The notes beneath the pieces were generated by a model. That model was not told where the DNA came from and searched no databases. It saw only the letters and a program-made list of their open reading frames with translations. Positions 18,191 through 26,397 of a stretch of 64,000 nucleotides of DNA are shown here, piece after piece. The first letter of the stretch is position 1. Each line of letters begins with the position of its first letter. The translations under genes and the position numbers were made by a program. Source of the stretch: Rhizobium anhuiense (lineage in GTDB: Bacteria > Pseudomonadota > Alphaproteobacteria > Rhizobiales > Rhizobiaceae); NCBI RefSeq assembly GCF_003985145.1, contig NZ_ML133538.1:57384-121383 (forward strand), written 5' to 3'.

Positions 18191-18709
18191 ATGGCTGGTA
18201 GCGTGAATAAGGTAATTCTGGTTGGAAACGTGGGTGCAGACCCCGAAATCCGCCGCACTCAGGATGGCCGGCCGATCGCCAATCTTCGTATCGCGACCTC
18301 GGAGACCTGGCGCGACCGCAATTCCGGCGAGCGCCGTGAAAAGACCGAATGGCACACTGTCGTCGTCTTCAACGAAGGCCTCTGCAAGGTTGTCGAACAA
18401 TATGTGAAGAAGGGCGCCAAGCTCTATATCGAAGGCCAGCTGCAGACCCGCAAGTGGCAGGACCAGCAGGGCCAGGACCGCTACAGCACCGAAGTGGTGC
18501 TACAGGGCTTCAGTTCGACGCTGACGATGCTCGACGGCCGCGGCGATGGCGGCGGTGCCAGCTCCGGCTTCGGCGGCGGCCGCGGCGGCAGCGGCGGCAA
18601 CGATTATGGCGACGACTACGGCGCGCCGGCTCCCTCTTCATCCCCGAGCCGCGGCGGCGCTGGCGGCGGCAATTTCTCGCGGGATCTCGACGACGACATC
18701 CCGTTCTGA
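18191..18709 (+). CDS. ssb: Single-stranded DNA-binding protein
   Basis: SSB coats single-stranded DNA during replication, repair and recombination. 172 aa: OB fold (about 1-110, NKVILVGNVGADPEIRRT ... WHTVVVFNEGLCKVVEQYVKKGAKLYIEGQLQTRKW), a Gly/Ser-rich disordered linker from about 118 to 160, and the acidic tip DDDIPF that binds partner proteins. The start MAGSVNKV at 18191 follows AGGGTGAGAAG; a GTG three codons earlier is in frame but less likely. It is divergent from uvrA with a shared regulatory region. Confidence 0.97.
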   Translation: MAGSVNKVILVGNVGADPEIRRTQDGRPIANLRIATSETWRDRNSGERREKTEWHTVVVFNEGLCKVVEQYVKKGAKLYIEGQLQTRKWQDQQGQDRYSTEVVLQGFSSTLTMLDGRGDGGGASSGFGGGRGGSGGNDYGDDYGAPAPSSSPSRGGAGGGNFSRDLDDDIPF

Positions 18710-18741
18710 TCGCGAGCCTTCCTGGGCTAGTGAAAGACCTG

Positions 18742-18776
18742 AGAGCATGATGCCTTTGACGGCGTCATGCTCTTTT
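18742..18776 (+). terminator. Terminator of ssb
   Basis: AGAGCATGATGCC pairs with GGCGTCATGCTCT (one G-T pair) around a short loop and is followed by TTTTTCTTT. The plus-strand side serves ssb; it lies just before the stop of the convergent marC-type gene. Confidence 0.85.
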
Positions 18777-18796
18777 TCTTTGATTTCTAGCCCTTC

Positions 18797-19444
18797 TCAG
18801 TGCGGCGTCGCGCTGATCAGATTGAGCGCCGATTTCGCGCCATCGACGACGAATTGGGCGGCGAGGGCGGCGAGGATGACGCCGAGAAGCCGTGTCAGGA
18901 TCGCCCGGCCGGTGACGCCGAGGAAACGGTCCAGCCGTTCGGCGACGAGCAGCATGAGGAAGGTCAGCAGCAGATTGGCAGCAAGAACGCCGATCAGTTG
19001 CGCTTTTCCGACGGAGGTGGCGAGCGTTCCAGCAAGCAGGATCGTCGCCGAGATCGCGCCCGGGCCGGCAATCAGCGGCAAGGCGAGGGGAAAGACGGCG
19101 ATATTTTCGATGTGATCCTTGGTGATTGCCACCTCGGTGGCCTTCTCCTTGCGGTCCTGGCGCTTCTCGAACACCATCTCGAAGGCGATCCAGAACAAGA
19201 GCAGCCCGCCGGCGATGCGGAAGGCGCCGATCGAAATCCCCAGCACGCTGAGCACGCCGGCGCCAAACAGCGCGAAGACGGCGAGAATGATGAAGGCGAT
19301 GGTCGAGCCACGCAGCGCTACCTGTGTGCGCTCACTGCGGCTCATGCCTGTCGTCAGGCCCAGAAAGATCGGTGCGAGACCGGGCGGATCGATGGTGACG
19401 AGCAGCGTCGTGAAGGCGTTGATCAATTGGTCGGCGCTTGCCAT
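18797..19444 (-). CDS. MarC-family inner-membrane protein
   Basis: A 215-aa polytopic membrane protein of the MarC/YhgN family, whose function is unknown despite the name (deletion of E. coli marC does not change multidrug resistance). About six hydrophobic segments are visible. The family signatures are TLLVTIDPPGLAPIFLGLT near the N-terminus and FPLALPLIAGPGAISATILL in the middle. The start at 19444 has GGAGAG upstream, whereas a start nine codons earlier lacks one. Confidence 0.88.
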   Translation of the reverse strand: MASADQLINAFTTLLVTIDPPGLAPIFLGLTTGMSRSERTQVALRGSTIAFIILAVFALFGAGVLSVLGISIGAFRIAGGLLLFWIAFEMVFEKRQDRKEKATEVAITKDHIENIAVFPLALPLIAGPGAISATILLAGTLATSVGKAQLIGVLAANLLLTFLMLLVAERLDRFLGVTGRAILTRLLGVILAALAAQFVVDGAKSALNLISATPH

Positions 19445-19681
19445 CGTCTCTCCGGAACCCCATATAGTCACTTGGTTTTTATGATTGTGAAGCGGGGATT
19501 CCGATTTGGCAAATTTCCCGCGGCGGCCGGGGGCGGATTTGTCCGGTCCGGCCGCGCAACTTATATGTTTTACCCTCTTTAAGCCGCAAAAGCCTGTTCA
19601 AAACGCGCTGTGAAAATTGGCGTGGGAACAGGCTTTCCGCTATAAATCTTCAAGTGATTCTAGAAGAGATCGTGATCTGTT

Positions 19682-22504
19682 TTGACTGAGCAAACACCCC
19701 CCGGCGGCGGGAAGCTCCCGCCAGGCATCGAGCCCATCTCCATCATGGAGGAAATGCAGCGGTCGTATCTCGATTACGCCATGAGCGTCATCGTCAGCCG
19801 CGCGCTGCCCGACGTGCGCGACGGCCTGAAGCCCGTGCACCGGCGCATCCTCTACGGCATGTCCGAGCTCGGCATCGACTGGAACAAGAAATACGTCAAA
19901 TGCGCCCGCGTCACCGGTGACGTGATGGGTAAATACCATCCGCACGGCAATACTGCGATCTATGATGCGCTCGCCCGCATGGCGCAGCCCTGGTCGCTGC
20001 GTCTGCCGCTGATCGACGGCCAGGGCAATTTCGGCTCGGTCGATGGCGATCCGCCGGCGGCTGAACGTTACACCGAATGCCGCCTCGAAAAGGCTGCCCA
20101 TTCGCTGCTCGACGATCTCGACAAGGAAACCGTCGACTTCCGCGACAACTACGACGGCACGCTCTCCGAGCCGGTCGTGGTGCCCGCCAAGTTTCCGAAC
20201 CTGCTCGTTAACGGCGCCGGTGGCATCGCTGTCGGCATGGCGACGAACATCCCGCCGCACAATCTCTCTGAAGTCATCGACGGCTGCATTGCGTTGATCG
20301 ACGACCCGGCAATCGAGCTGCCGGAACTGATGCAGATCATCCCTGGCCCCGACTTCCCGACGGGTGCGAAGATCCTCGGCCGTGCCGGCATCCGCTCGGC
20401 TTACGAGACCGGCCGCGGCTCCGTCATCATGCGCGGCGTCGCCGCCATCGAGCCGATGCGCGGCGACCGCGAGCAGATCATCATCACCGAGATTCCCTAT
20501 CAGGTGAACAAGGCGACGATGATCGAGAAGATGGCCGAATTGGTGCGCGACAAGCGCATCGAAGGCATCTCCGATCTGCGCGACGAATCCGACCGCCAGG
20601 GTTATCGCGTCGTCGTCGAGCTGAAGCGCGACGCCAATGCCGAGGTCATCCTCAACCAGCTCTATCGTTACACGCCGCTGCAGACGTCCTTCGGCTGCAA
20701 CATGGTGGCGCTGAACGGCGGCAAGCCCGAGCAGCTGACGCTGCTCGATATGCTGCGCGCTTTCGTCTCCTTCCGCGAAGAAGTCGTTAGCCGGAGAACG
20801 AAATTTCTGCTGCGCAAGGCGCGCGACCGCGCCCATGTGTTGGTCGGTCTCGCCATTGCCGTCGCCAATATCGACGAGGTCATCCGCGTCATCCGCCAGG
20901 CGCCCGATCCGCAGTCGGCCCGCGAAGAGCTGATGACCCGCCGCTGGCCGGCGGCAGATGTCGAAAGCCTGATCCGTCTGATCGACGATCCACGCCATCG
21001 CATCAACGACGACCTGACCTACAATCTCTCCGAGGAACAGGCCCGCGCCATCCTCGAACTGCGCCTTGCCCGCCTGACGGCCCTCGGCCGCGACGAAATC
21101 GGCGACGAACTCAACAAGATCGGCGACGAAATCAAGGATTACCTCGATATTCTTTCTTCGCGCGTCCGCATTCAGACCATCGTCAAGGATGAACTCACCG
21201 CCGTCCGCGACGAGTTCGGCACGCCGCGCCGCACCGAGATCGTAGATGGCGGCCTCGAAATGGACGACGAGGATCTGATCGCCCGCGAAGACATGGTCGT
21301 CACCGTCTCGCATCTCGGTTACATCAAGCGCGTGCCCCTGACCACCTACCGCGCCCAGCGCCGCGGCGGCAAGGGCCGCTCCGGCATGACCACCCGCGAC
21401 GAGGATTTCGTTAGCCGGCTATTCGTAGTCAATACCCATACGCCGGTCCTGTTCTTCTCTTCGCGGGGCATCGTCTACAAGGAAAAGGTCTGGCGCCTGC
21501 CGATCGGCACGCCGACCTCGCGCGGCAAGGCGCTGATCAACATGCTGCCGCTCGCACCCGGCGAGCGCATCACCACCATCCTGCCCTTGCCCGAGGACGA
21601 GACGAGCTGGGACAATCTCGACGTCATGTTCTCGACGACGCGCGGCACGGTTCGCCGCAACAAGCTGTCGGACTTCGTCCAGGTCAACCGCAACGGCAAG
21701 ATCGCCATGAAGCTCGAGGAGGAGGGCGACGAAATCCTCTCCGTCGAGACCTGCACGGATCAGGATGACGTGCTGCTGACGACGGCGCTCGGTCAGTGCA
21801 TCCGCTTCTCCGTCGACGACGTCCGCGTCTTTGCCGGCCGCAACTCGATCGGTGTGCGCGGCATCAATCTCGGCGATGGCGACCGCATCATCTCGATGAC
21901 CATCGTCGGTCATGTCGATGCCGAGCCGTGGGAGCGTGCTGCCTATCTCAAGCGTTCCGCCACCGAGCGTCGGGCGACGGGCGTGGATGAAGAGGATATT
22001 GCGCTGGTTGGCGAAGAAGTCACCGAAGAGGGGCAGCTTTCCGACGAGCGTTATGAAGAGCTGAAGGCACGCGAGCAGTTCGTGTTGACGGTCTCGGAAA
22101 AAGGCTTCGGCAAGCGTTCGTCCTCCTACGATTTCCGCATCTCCGGCCGCGGCGGCAAGGGCATCCGCGCCACCGACACGTCGAAAACCGGCGAGATCGG
22201 CGAACAGGTCGCGGCCTTCCCTGTTGATGACGGCGACCAGATCATGCTGGTCTCCGATCGTGGCCAACTGATCCGCGTGCCGGTCGGCGGCATCCGCATC
22301 GCCAGCCGCGCCACCAAGGGCGTCACCATCTTCTCCACCGCCAAGGACGAGAAGGTTGTTTCGGTCGAGCGCATCAGCGAGCCGGAGGAAGACGAGACGG
22401 AAGAGGCTGTCGAGGTCGCCGAAGGCGCCCCTGCGACCGATGAAGGCGCCACCGATCAAGGCCCGGTTGCCGATGGCGATCCGGCCGCGCCTGCCGGGGA
22501 ATGA
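19682..22504 (+). CDS. gyrA: DNA gyrase subunit A
   Basis: GyrA cuts and rejoins DNA during negative supercoiling. 940 aa, longer than E. coli (875). Active-site Tyr130 lies in ERYTECR. The quinolone-determining region reads HPHGNTAIYD, with Thr where E. coli has Ser83. The GyrA box QRRGGKG is present in the C-terminal beta-pinwheel. The extra length comes from an insertion of about 35 residues (around 755-800, rich in E and R) and a long acidic tail. The only in-frame start giving MTEQTPP is TTG; an internal ATG at 19745 would begin MEEMQRSYLDYAM. The TTG is preferred because the N-terminal arm is conserved. Confidence 0.96.
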   Translation: MTEQTPPGGGKLPPGIEPISIMEEMQRSYLDYAMSVIVSRALPDVRDGLKPVHRRILYGMSELGIDWNKKYVKCARVTGDVMGKYHPHGNTAIYDALARMAQPWSLRLPLIDGQGNFGSVDGDPPAAERYTECRLEKAAHSLLDDLDKETVDFRDNYDGTLSEPVVVPAKFPNLLVNGAGGIAVGMATNIPPHNLSEVIDGCIALIDDPAIELPELMQIIPGPDFPTGAKILGRAGIRSAYETGRGSVIMRGVAAIEPMRGDREQIIITEIPYQVNKATMIEKMAELVRDKRIEGISDLRDESDRQGYRVVVELKRDANAEVILNQLYRYTPLQTSFGCNMVALNGGKPEQLTLLDMLRAFVSFREEVVSRRTKFLLRKARDRAHVLVGLAIAVANIDEVIRVIRQAPDPQSAREELMTRRWPAADVESLIRLIDDPRHRINDDLTYNLSEEQARAILELRLARLTALGRDEIGDELNKIGDEIKDYLDILSSRVRIQTIVKDELTAVRDEFGTPRRTEIVDGGLEMDDEDLIAREDMVVTVSHLGYIKRVPLTTYRAQRRGGKGRSGMTTRDEDFVSRLFVVNTHTPVLFFSSRGIVYKEKVWRLPIGTPTSRGKALINMLPLAPGERITTILPLPEDETSWDNLDVMFSTTRGTVRRNKLSDFVQVNRNGKIAMKLEEEGDEILSVETCTDQDDVLLTTALGQCIRFSVDDVRVFAGRNSIGVRGINLGDGDRIISMTIVGHVDAEPWERAAYLKRSATERRATGVDEEDIALVGEEVTEEGQLSDERYEELKAREQFVLTVSEKGFGKRSSSYDFRISGRGGKGIRATDTSKTGEIGEQVAAFPVDDGDQIMLVSDRGQLIRVPVGGIRIASRATKGVTIFSTAKDEKVVSVERISEPEEDETEEAVEVAEGAPATDEGATDQGPVADGDPAAPAGE

Positions 22505-22513
22505 TCACATGAA

Positions 22514-22542
22514 GGGGGCGGCTTCGAGCCGCCCTTTTCTTT
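22514..22542 (+). terminator. Terminator of gyrA
   Basis: GGGCGGC / GCCGCCC arms around TTCGA are followed by TTTTCTTTT, 10 bases past the gyrA stop. Confidence 0.92.
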
Positions 22543-22595
22543 TCAAGCCGCCCATTTTTTCTCAAGCCCGGGGATGGCTCAGATCACACCCAAAG

Positions 22596-22626
22596 AAAAA
22601 GCCGGATGCTGGGTGCATCCGGCTTT
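22596..22626 (-). terminator. Terminator for the leftward small gene(s)
   Basis: AAAGCCGGATGC pairs with GCATCCGGCTTT across a short loop, and on the minus strand the stem runs into TTTTTC. It lies 64 bases beyond the stop of the 44-aa gene, which supports real leftward transcription there. Confidence 0.85.
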
Positions 22627-22689
22627 GAATGGCCCCGGCGACGGAAGGGTGCCGCTCGAGGGTGGGAAGTGGGTGGTCAGAGAGGAAGG

Positions 22690-22824
22690 TCAGAATGCTC
22701 TATGTTTTTCGTTCAGAGCTTTCACCTCTTCGCCTTCACGCCGAAGCGCTGAGATCGTCGAGGCCACGGACACGATGAACATCACGCTGATGAGGGCGGT
22801 GAGCACTGTCAAGATCGTGAACAT
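22690..22824 (-). CDS. Tiny membrane protein (44 aa)
   Basis: Starting MFTILTVLTALISVMFIVSV, this 44-residue product has one transmembrane helix (about 2-24) and a charged cytoplasmic-type tail (LRREGEEVKALNEKHRAF). AGGAAAGG lies 6-12 bases before the ATG and a rho-independent terminator follows. No family was recognised. It is the last of three small leftward genes between gyrA and coaD. The good SD and terminator argue for a real gene. Confidence 0.72.
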   Translation of the reverse strand: MFTILTVLTALISVMFIVSVASTISALRREGEEVKALNEKHRAF

Positions 22825-22860
22825 AGGCATTCCTTTCCTGGGGAGTTGCGTTCTCGCCCC

Positions 22861-23016
22861 TCAGTACTGGCCCAGCACGGCCGTCCGGGCCGAAGCATAG
22901 GGACCATAAACCTTGGACGTATCGACCTTCTGATCATAGAGAGCGACAGTTGCGGTCAGCATGCCCGTGACCATTACCATCCAGAGCAGGTTAATCATCG
23001 TAATCTTACCGGGCAT
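22861..23016 (-). CDS. Small membrane protein (51 aa)
   Basis: The product MPGKITMINLLWMVMVTGML... has one hydrophobic helix (residues 7-26) and a polar tail ending ARTAVLGQY. GGAAGGA lies eight bases before the ATG at 23016. It is 36 bases upstream of the 44-aa gene on the same strand, so the two are probably co-transcribed. Function unknown; the layout suggests an accessory subunit of a membrane complex, which is only a guess. Confidence 0.72.
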   Translation of the reverse strand: MPGKITMINLLWMVMVTGMLTATVALYDQKVDTSKVYGPYASARTAVLGQY

Positions 23017-23157
23017 CTTTAGTCCTTCCTGCCGCGCTGATCGCATCTATGGGGTCGGTTGAATGAACGCATCCGTTTGAAAATGGTTCCGCGGATGTTG
23101 AGGGGTGTTTACCAATGGCGATCTGAAGCCTCCTTGAATGTCTCGTTCATCTGGCGT

Positions 23158-23328
23158 TCAGATTCGAAGCCCGTTTTCGCGCAGCCGGCCTTGGGCGCGC
23201 ACGATCGCCGCATGTTCGGCAAGCTCCGGCCGTACCCAGCTCACCTCATATCGATCGGCGAAATAGCCATAGGCCATCTCGGCGGCGAGGGAGGAAACGA
23301 CGGCAAGTGCAACAAGCACGATCAGCAT
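23158..23328 (-). CDS. Small membrane protein (56 aa)
   Basis: MLIVLVALAVVSSLAAEMAYGYF begins the product: one N-terminal transmembrane helix, then an amphipathic charged region (ELAEHAAIVRAQGRLRENGLRI). The SD is weak (GAAAGACC). It lies 141 bases upstream of the 51-aa gene and could have its own promoter. No family was recognised. The clean transmembrane pattern and codon use like the neighbours suggest it is real. Confidence 0.6.
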   Translation of the reverse strand: MLIVLVALAVVSSLAAEMAYGYFADRYEVSWVRPELAEHAAIVRAQGRLRENGLRI

Positions 23329-23581
23329 GGACTTGGTCTTTCAGGAAGCGCCGGATGCCGGAATGGCATCGGCTGAATTTGATGATCCGAGTAAAGCAGA
23401 TCCTGTCTGAAACGGCCTTGAACGGACCATTCATCCGCCGTTCAACCGCCTGCCAATTCAAAATGATAGAACGTCCTTGGCGTGTCCGGATGGACGCGCG
23501 GCACTCTCGCCGGACCTGCCCAAATCACTTGCGGCAGAGCGGCATCCGTGACAAAAGGCGTCAAATCAACGGTCTGGTCAC

Positions 23582-24076
23582 ATGACGACAGCTTTCTATC
23601 CGGGGTCTTTCGACCCGATCACCAATGGGCATGTGGATGTTCTGGTCCAGGCGCTGAACGTCGCCGAAAAGGTGATCGTCGCGATCGGCATCCATCCCGG
23701 CAAGGCGCCGCTCTTCTCCTTCGAAGAGAGAGCCGAGCTGATCCGCCGTTCGCTGGCTGAAGCGCTGCCCGGCAAGACCGGTGACATCACCGTCGTCGCC
23801 TTCGACAATCTGGTCGTCGATGCCGCCCGCACCCATGGCGCAACACTGTTGATCCGCGGTCTTCGCGACGGCACCGACCTTGATTACGAAATGCAGATGG
23901 CCGGAATGAACCGGACGATGGCGCCCGATATCCAGACCATCTTTTTGCCGGCGGGCACGGCCTCGCGGCCCATAACCGCCACATTGGTCCGCCAGATCGC
24001 CGCCATGGGCGGCGATGTCAGCGCTTTCGTGCCGGCCGCCGTCTTGCAAGCCCTCACATCCAAGCGCCCAAACTAG
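23582..24076 (+). CDS. coaD: Phosphopantetheine adenylyltransferase
   Basis: CoaD transfers AMP from ATP to 4'-phosphopantetheine, the penultimate step of coenzyme A synthesis. 164 aa, normal for the family. It starts MTTAFYPGSFDPITNGHVDV with the nucleotidyltransferase motif T/HxGH as TNGH, then LLIRGLRDGTDLDYEMQMA (substrate site) and the LPAGTASRPITATLVRQIA block, where the second motif appears as TATLVR. The ribosome site is poor. The next gene begins 58 bases on. Confidence 0.97.
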   Translation: MTTAFYPGSFDPITNGHVDVLVQALNVAEKVIVAIGIHPGKAPLFSFEERAELIRRSLAEALPGKTGDITVVAFDNLVVDAARTHGATLLIRGLRDGTDLDYEMQMAGMNRTMAPDIQTIFLPAGTASRPITATLVRQIAAMGGDVSAFVPAAVLQALTSKRPN

Positions 24077-24134
24077 TAAGAACAAAGACTAGCAAGCGCA
24101 AAGACCAGGCGGAACCCGCCGCAATGGAGCTCAT

Positions 24135-24707
24135 ATGAAACTCTTTTATCTCGCATTTGCCGGCGTGCTTTATCTCGCCTCCTTCGCCGGCGATGCCTTC
24201 GCCCAGTCGGCCGATCACTATCTCACCATCCAGCTGACGAACGGCCCCGTCGTCATTCAGTTGATGCCTGAGGTGGCGCCGAAGCATGTCGCCCAGATCG
24301 AAGCACTGACAAAGAAGGGCGAATACGACAACGTCGCTTTCCACCGCGTCATCGACGGTTTCATGGCTCAGACCGGCGACGTCAAATACGGCAATATGGA
24401 AAAGGGCTTCGATGCGAGCCTCGCCGGCACCGGCTCTTCCGATCTGCCTGACATTCCGGCCGAATTCTCCAAGACCCCGTTCGTGCGCGGCACGGTCGGC
24501 ATGGCCCGTTCGCAGGATCCGAATTCCGCCAATTCGCAGTTCTTCATTATGTTCGCCGACGGCTCCTTCCTGAACGGCCAGTACACCGTCGTCGGCAAGG
24601 TCGTTTCCGGCATGGAGAACGTCGATAAGATCAAGCGCGGTGAAGGCCAGAACGGCGAAGTCAAAAGTCCCGACCGGATGATCAAGGTCACCCTGGGCAA
24701 GAAGTAA
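24135..24707 (+). CDS. ppiA: Peptidyl-prolyl cis-trans isomerase, exported cyclophilin
   Basis: A 190-aa cyclophilin-type isomerase that speeds proline isomerisation in periplasmic proteins. A Sec signal peptide (MKLFYLAFAGVLYLASFAGDAFAQ, cleavage after AFA) is followed by the cyclophilin core: FHRVIDGFMAQTGD with the catalytic Arg, then GMARSQDPNSANSQFFIMF. GGAGCTCAT precedes the ATG. A cytoplasmic paralogue starts 28 bases downstream, so this is a tandem duplication specialised for two compartments. Confidence 0.93.
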   Translation: MKLFYLAFAGVLYLASFAGDAFAQSADHYLTIQLTNGPVVIQLMPEVAPKHVAQIEALTKKGEYDNVAFHRVIDGFMAQTGDVKYGNMEKGFDASLAGTGSSDLPDIPAEFSKTPFVRGTVGMARSQDPNSANSQFFIMFADGSFLNGQYTVVGKVVSGMENVDKIKRGEGQNGEVKSPDRMIKVTLGKK

Positions 24708-24735
24708 GTTACGAGAGAAACAAGAGGAGAAGGCA

Positions 24736-25245
24736 ATGGCCGAGATCAAGGATCCCGAAAACACCATCATTCTGGAAACCACCAAGGGCAAGGTTGTCAT
24801 TCAGCTTTTGCCGCAGGTCGCCCCGGAACATGTCGCCCGCATTAAGGAACTCGCCCGCGAGAAGGCCTATGACGGCGTCGTCTTTCACCGCGTCATCCAG
24901 GATTTCATGGCCCAGACGGGCGATGTCGAATTCGGCAAGAAGGGCTCGGAAACCTTCAATCCCAGCCGCGCCGGCATGGGCGGCTCCTCCAAGCCGGATC
25001 TGAAGGCAGAATTCTCGGCAACCACCCATACGCGCGGCACCTGCTCGATGGCCCGTTCGCAGAACCCGAACTCGGCCAACTCTCAGTTCTTCATCTGCTT
25101 TACCGACGCGCCGTGGCTGAACAAGCAGTATTCCGTCTGGGGCCAGGTCATCGAGGGCATGGACAACGTCGACAAGATCAAGCGCGGCGAGCCGGTTTCC
25201 GATCCGGACTCGATCGTCTCCATGCGGGTTGCCGCCGACGTCTGA
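24736..25245 (+). CDS. ppiB: Peptidyl-prolyl cis-trans isomerase, cytoplasmic cyclophilin
   Basis: A 169-aa cyclophilin without a signal peptide. Catalytic region FHRVIQDFMAQTGDVEFGKKG; C-terminal half CSMARSQNPNSANSQFFICF. It closely parallels the preceding exported copy. AGGAGAAGG stands before the ATG. Probably one operon with coaD and ppiA, ending at the terminator before queA. Confidence 0.93.
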   Translation: MAEIKDPENTIILETTKGKVVIQLLPQVAPEHVARIKELAREKAYDGVVFHRVIQDFMAQTGDVEFGKKGSETFNPSRAGMGGSSKPDLKAEFSATTHTRGTCSMARSQNPNSANSQFFICFTDAPWLNKQYSVWGQVIEGMDNVDKIKRGEPVSDPDSIVSMRVAADV

Positions 25246-25260
25246 TTGTGATTTCTGCTG

Positions 25261-25295
25261 AAACCCGCCCTTGCGCGAAAGCGTGGGGCGGGTTT
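25261..25295 (+). terminator. Terminator between ppiB and queA
   Basis: AAACCCGCCC pairs with GGGCGGGTTT, and the T run is short and broken (TTTCGCTTT). It probably gives partial termination upstream of queA. Confidence 0.7.
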
Positions 25296-25317
25296 CGCTT
25301 TGCCTGAAAGTGCCCTG

Positions 25318-26397
25318 ATGCGCGTAGACCTTTTCGACTTCGACCTGCCCGATGAACGCATCGCGTTGCGGCCCGCCGAGCCGCGCGACAGCGCGCGGCT
25401 GCTCGTCGTCGATCCGAATGCGGAAAATATCCGGGATTATCGCGTCGGCGATCTGCCGTCCTTCCTGCAGGCAGGCGATGCGCTCGTCTTTAACGACACC
25501 AAGGTCATTCCGGCCCAGCTTGAAGGCATTCGCCATCGCGAGGGTGCGGGCGGCCAGCAGGTATCGGCGACGCTGCACATGCGTATCGGCGCCAACAAAT
25601 GGAAGGCCTTCGCCAAGCCCGGCAAGCGCATCAAGGAGGGCGACCGCATCGCCTTCGGCCATAGCGGCGAAAGCTGCATGATCGGCTCGCTCGACGCCAC
25701 CGTCGAGGAAAAGGGCGAGGCAGGCGAAGTGACACTGGCCTTCGATCTCTCCGGCCCCGCACTGGACGAAGCGATTGCCAGCGTCGGTCACATTCCTCTG
25801 CCGCCCTATATCGCCGCCAAGCGGCCGGAGGATGAACGCGACCGCGCCGACTATCAGACCATCTATGCGCGGGAGGAGGGCGCTGTCGCAGCCCCCACGG
25901 CCGGCCTGCATTTTACACCCGCTTTGTTCGAGGCGCTCGACAAGGCCGGTATCGAACGCCATTTCGTGACGCTGCATGTCGGCGCCGGCACTTTTCTGCC
26001 CGTCAAGGCCGATGATACCGCCGATCACAAAATGCATCTCGAAAGCGGCTATGTCGGCGCCGAAACCGCCGCCCGGCTGAACGCCGTCAAGCAAAGAGGG
26101 GGACGCATCATTTGCGTCGGCACCACCTCACTGCGGCTGATCGAGAGCGCGACGCAAGATAGTGGCGAAATCCGCGCCTGGAGCGGCGCCACCGGCATTT
26201 TCATCACGCCGGGTTACCGCTTCAAGGCCGTCGATATGCTGATGACCAATTTCCACCTGCCGCGCTCGACACTCTTCATGCTGGTCTCGGCCTTTTCAGG
26301 CCTCGACACCATGCGCGCCGCCTATGACCACGCCATCCAGACGGGCTACCGCTTCTATTCCTATGGCGATGCCAGCCTTCTCTTCCGGAAAGATTAG
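25318..26397 (+). CDS. queA: S-adenosylmethionine:tRNA ribosyltransferase-isomerase
   Basis: QueA moves the ribosyl group of SAM onto preQ1-tRNA to make epoxyqueuosine. 359 aa, starting MRVDLFDFDLPDERIALRPA; the ATG at 25318 is preferred to a TTG six codons upstream. Conserved blocks include ALVFNDTKVIPAQL, HIPLPPYI, YQTIYAREEGAVAAPTAGLHFT, HVGAGTFLPVK and TNFHLPRSTLFMLVSAF. Its stop TAG directly abuts the tgt start, so the two queuosine genes form an operon. Confidence 0.97.
   Translation: MRVDLFDFDLPDERIALRPAEPRDSARLLVVDPNAENIRDYRVGDLPSFLQAGDALVFNDTKVIPAQLEGIRHREGAGGQQVSATLHMRIGANKWKAFAKPGKRIKEGDRIAFGHSGESCMIGSLDATVEEKGEAGEVTLAFDLSGPALDEAIASVGHIPLPPYIAAKRPEDERDRADYQTIYAREEGAVAAPTAGLHFTPALFEALDKAGIERHFVTLHVGAGTFLPVKADDTADHKMHLESGYVGAETAARLNAVKQRGGRIICVGTTSLRLIESATQDSGEIRAWSGATGIFITPGYRFKAVDMLMTNFHLPRSTLFMLVSAFSGLDTMRAAYDHAIQTGYRFYSYGDASLLFRKD

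Noticed and set aside
19640..21313. 557-aa reading frame antisense to gyrA
   Set aside because: Fully covered by gyrA, with shadow-type composition (long runs of D, H, R, A) and no start signal.
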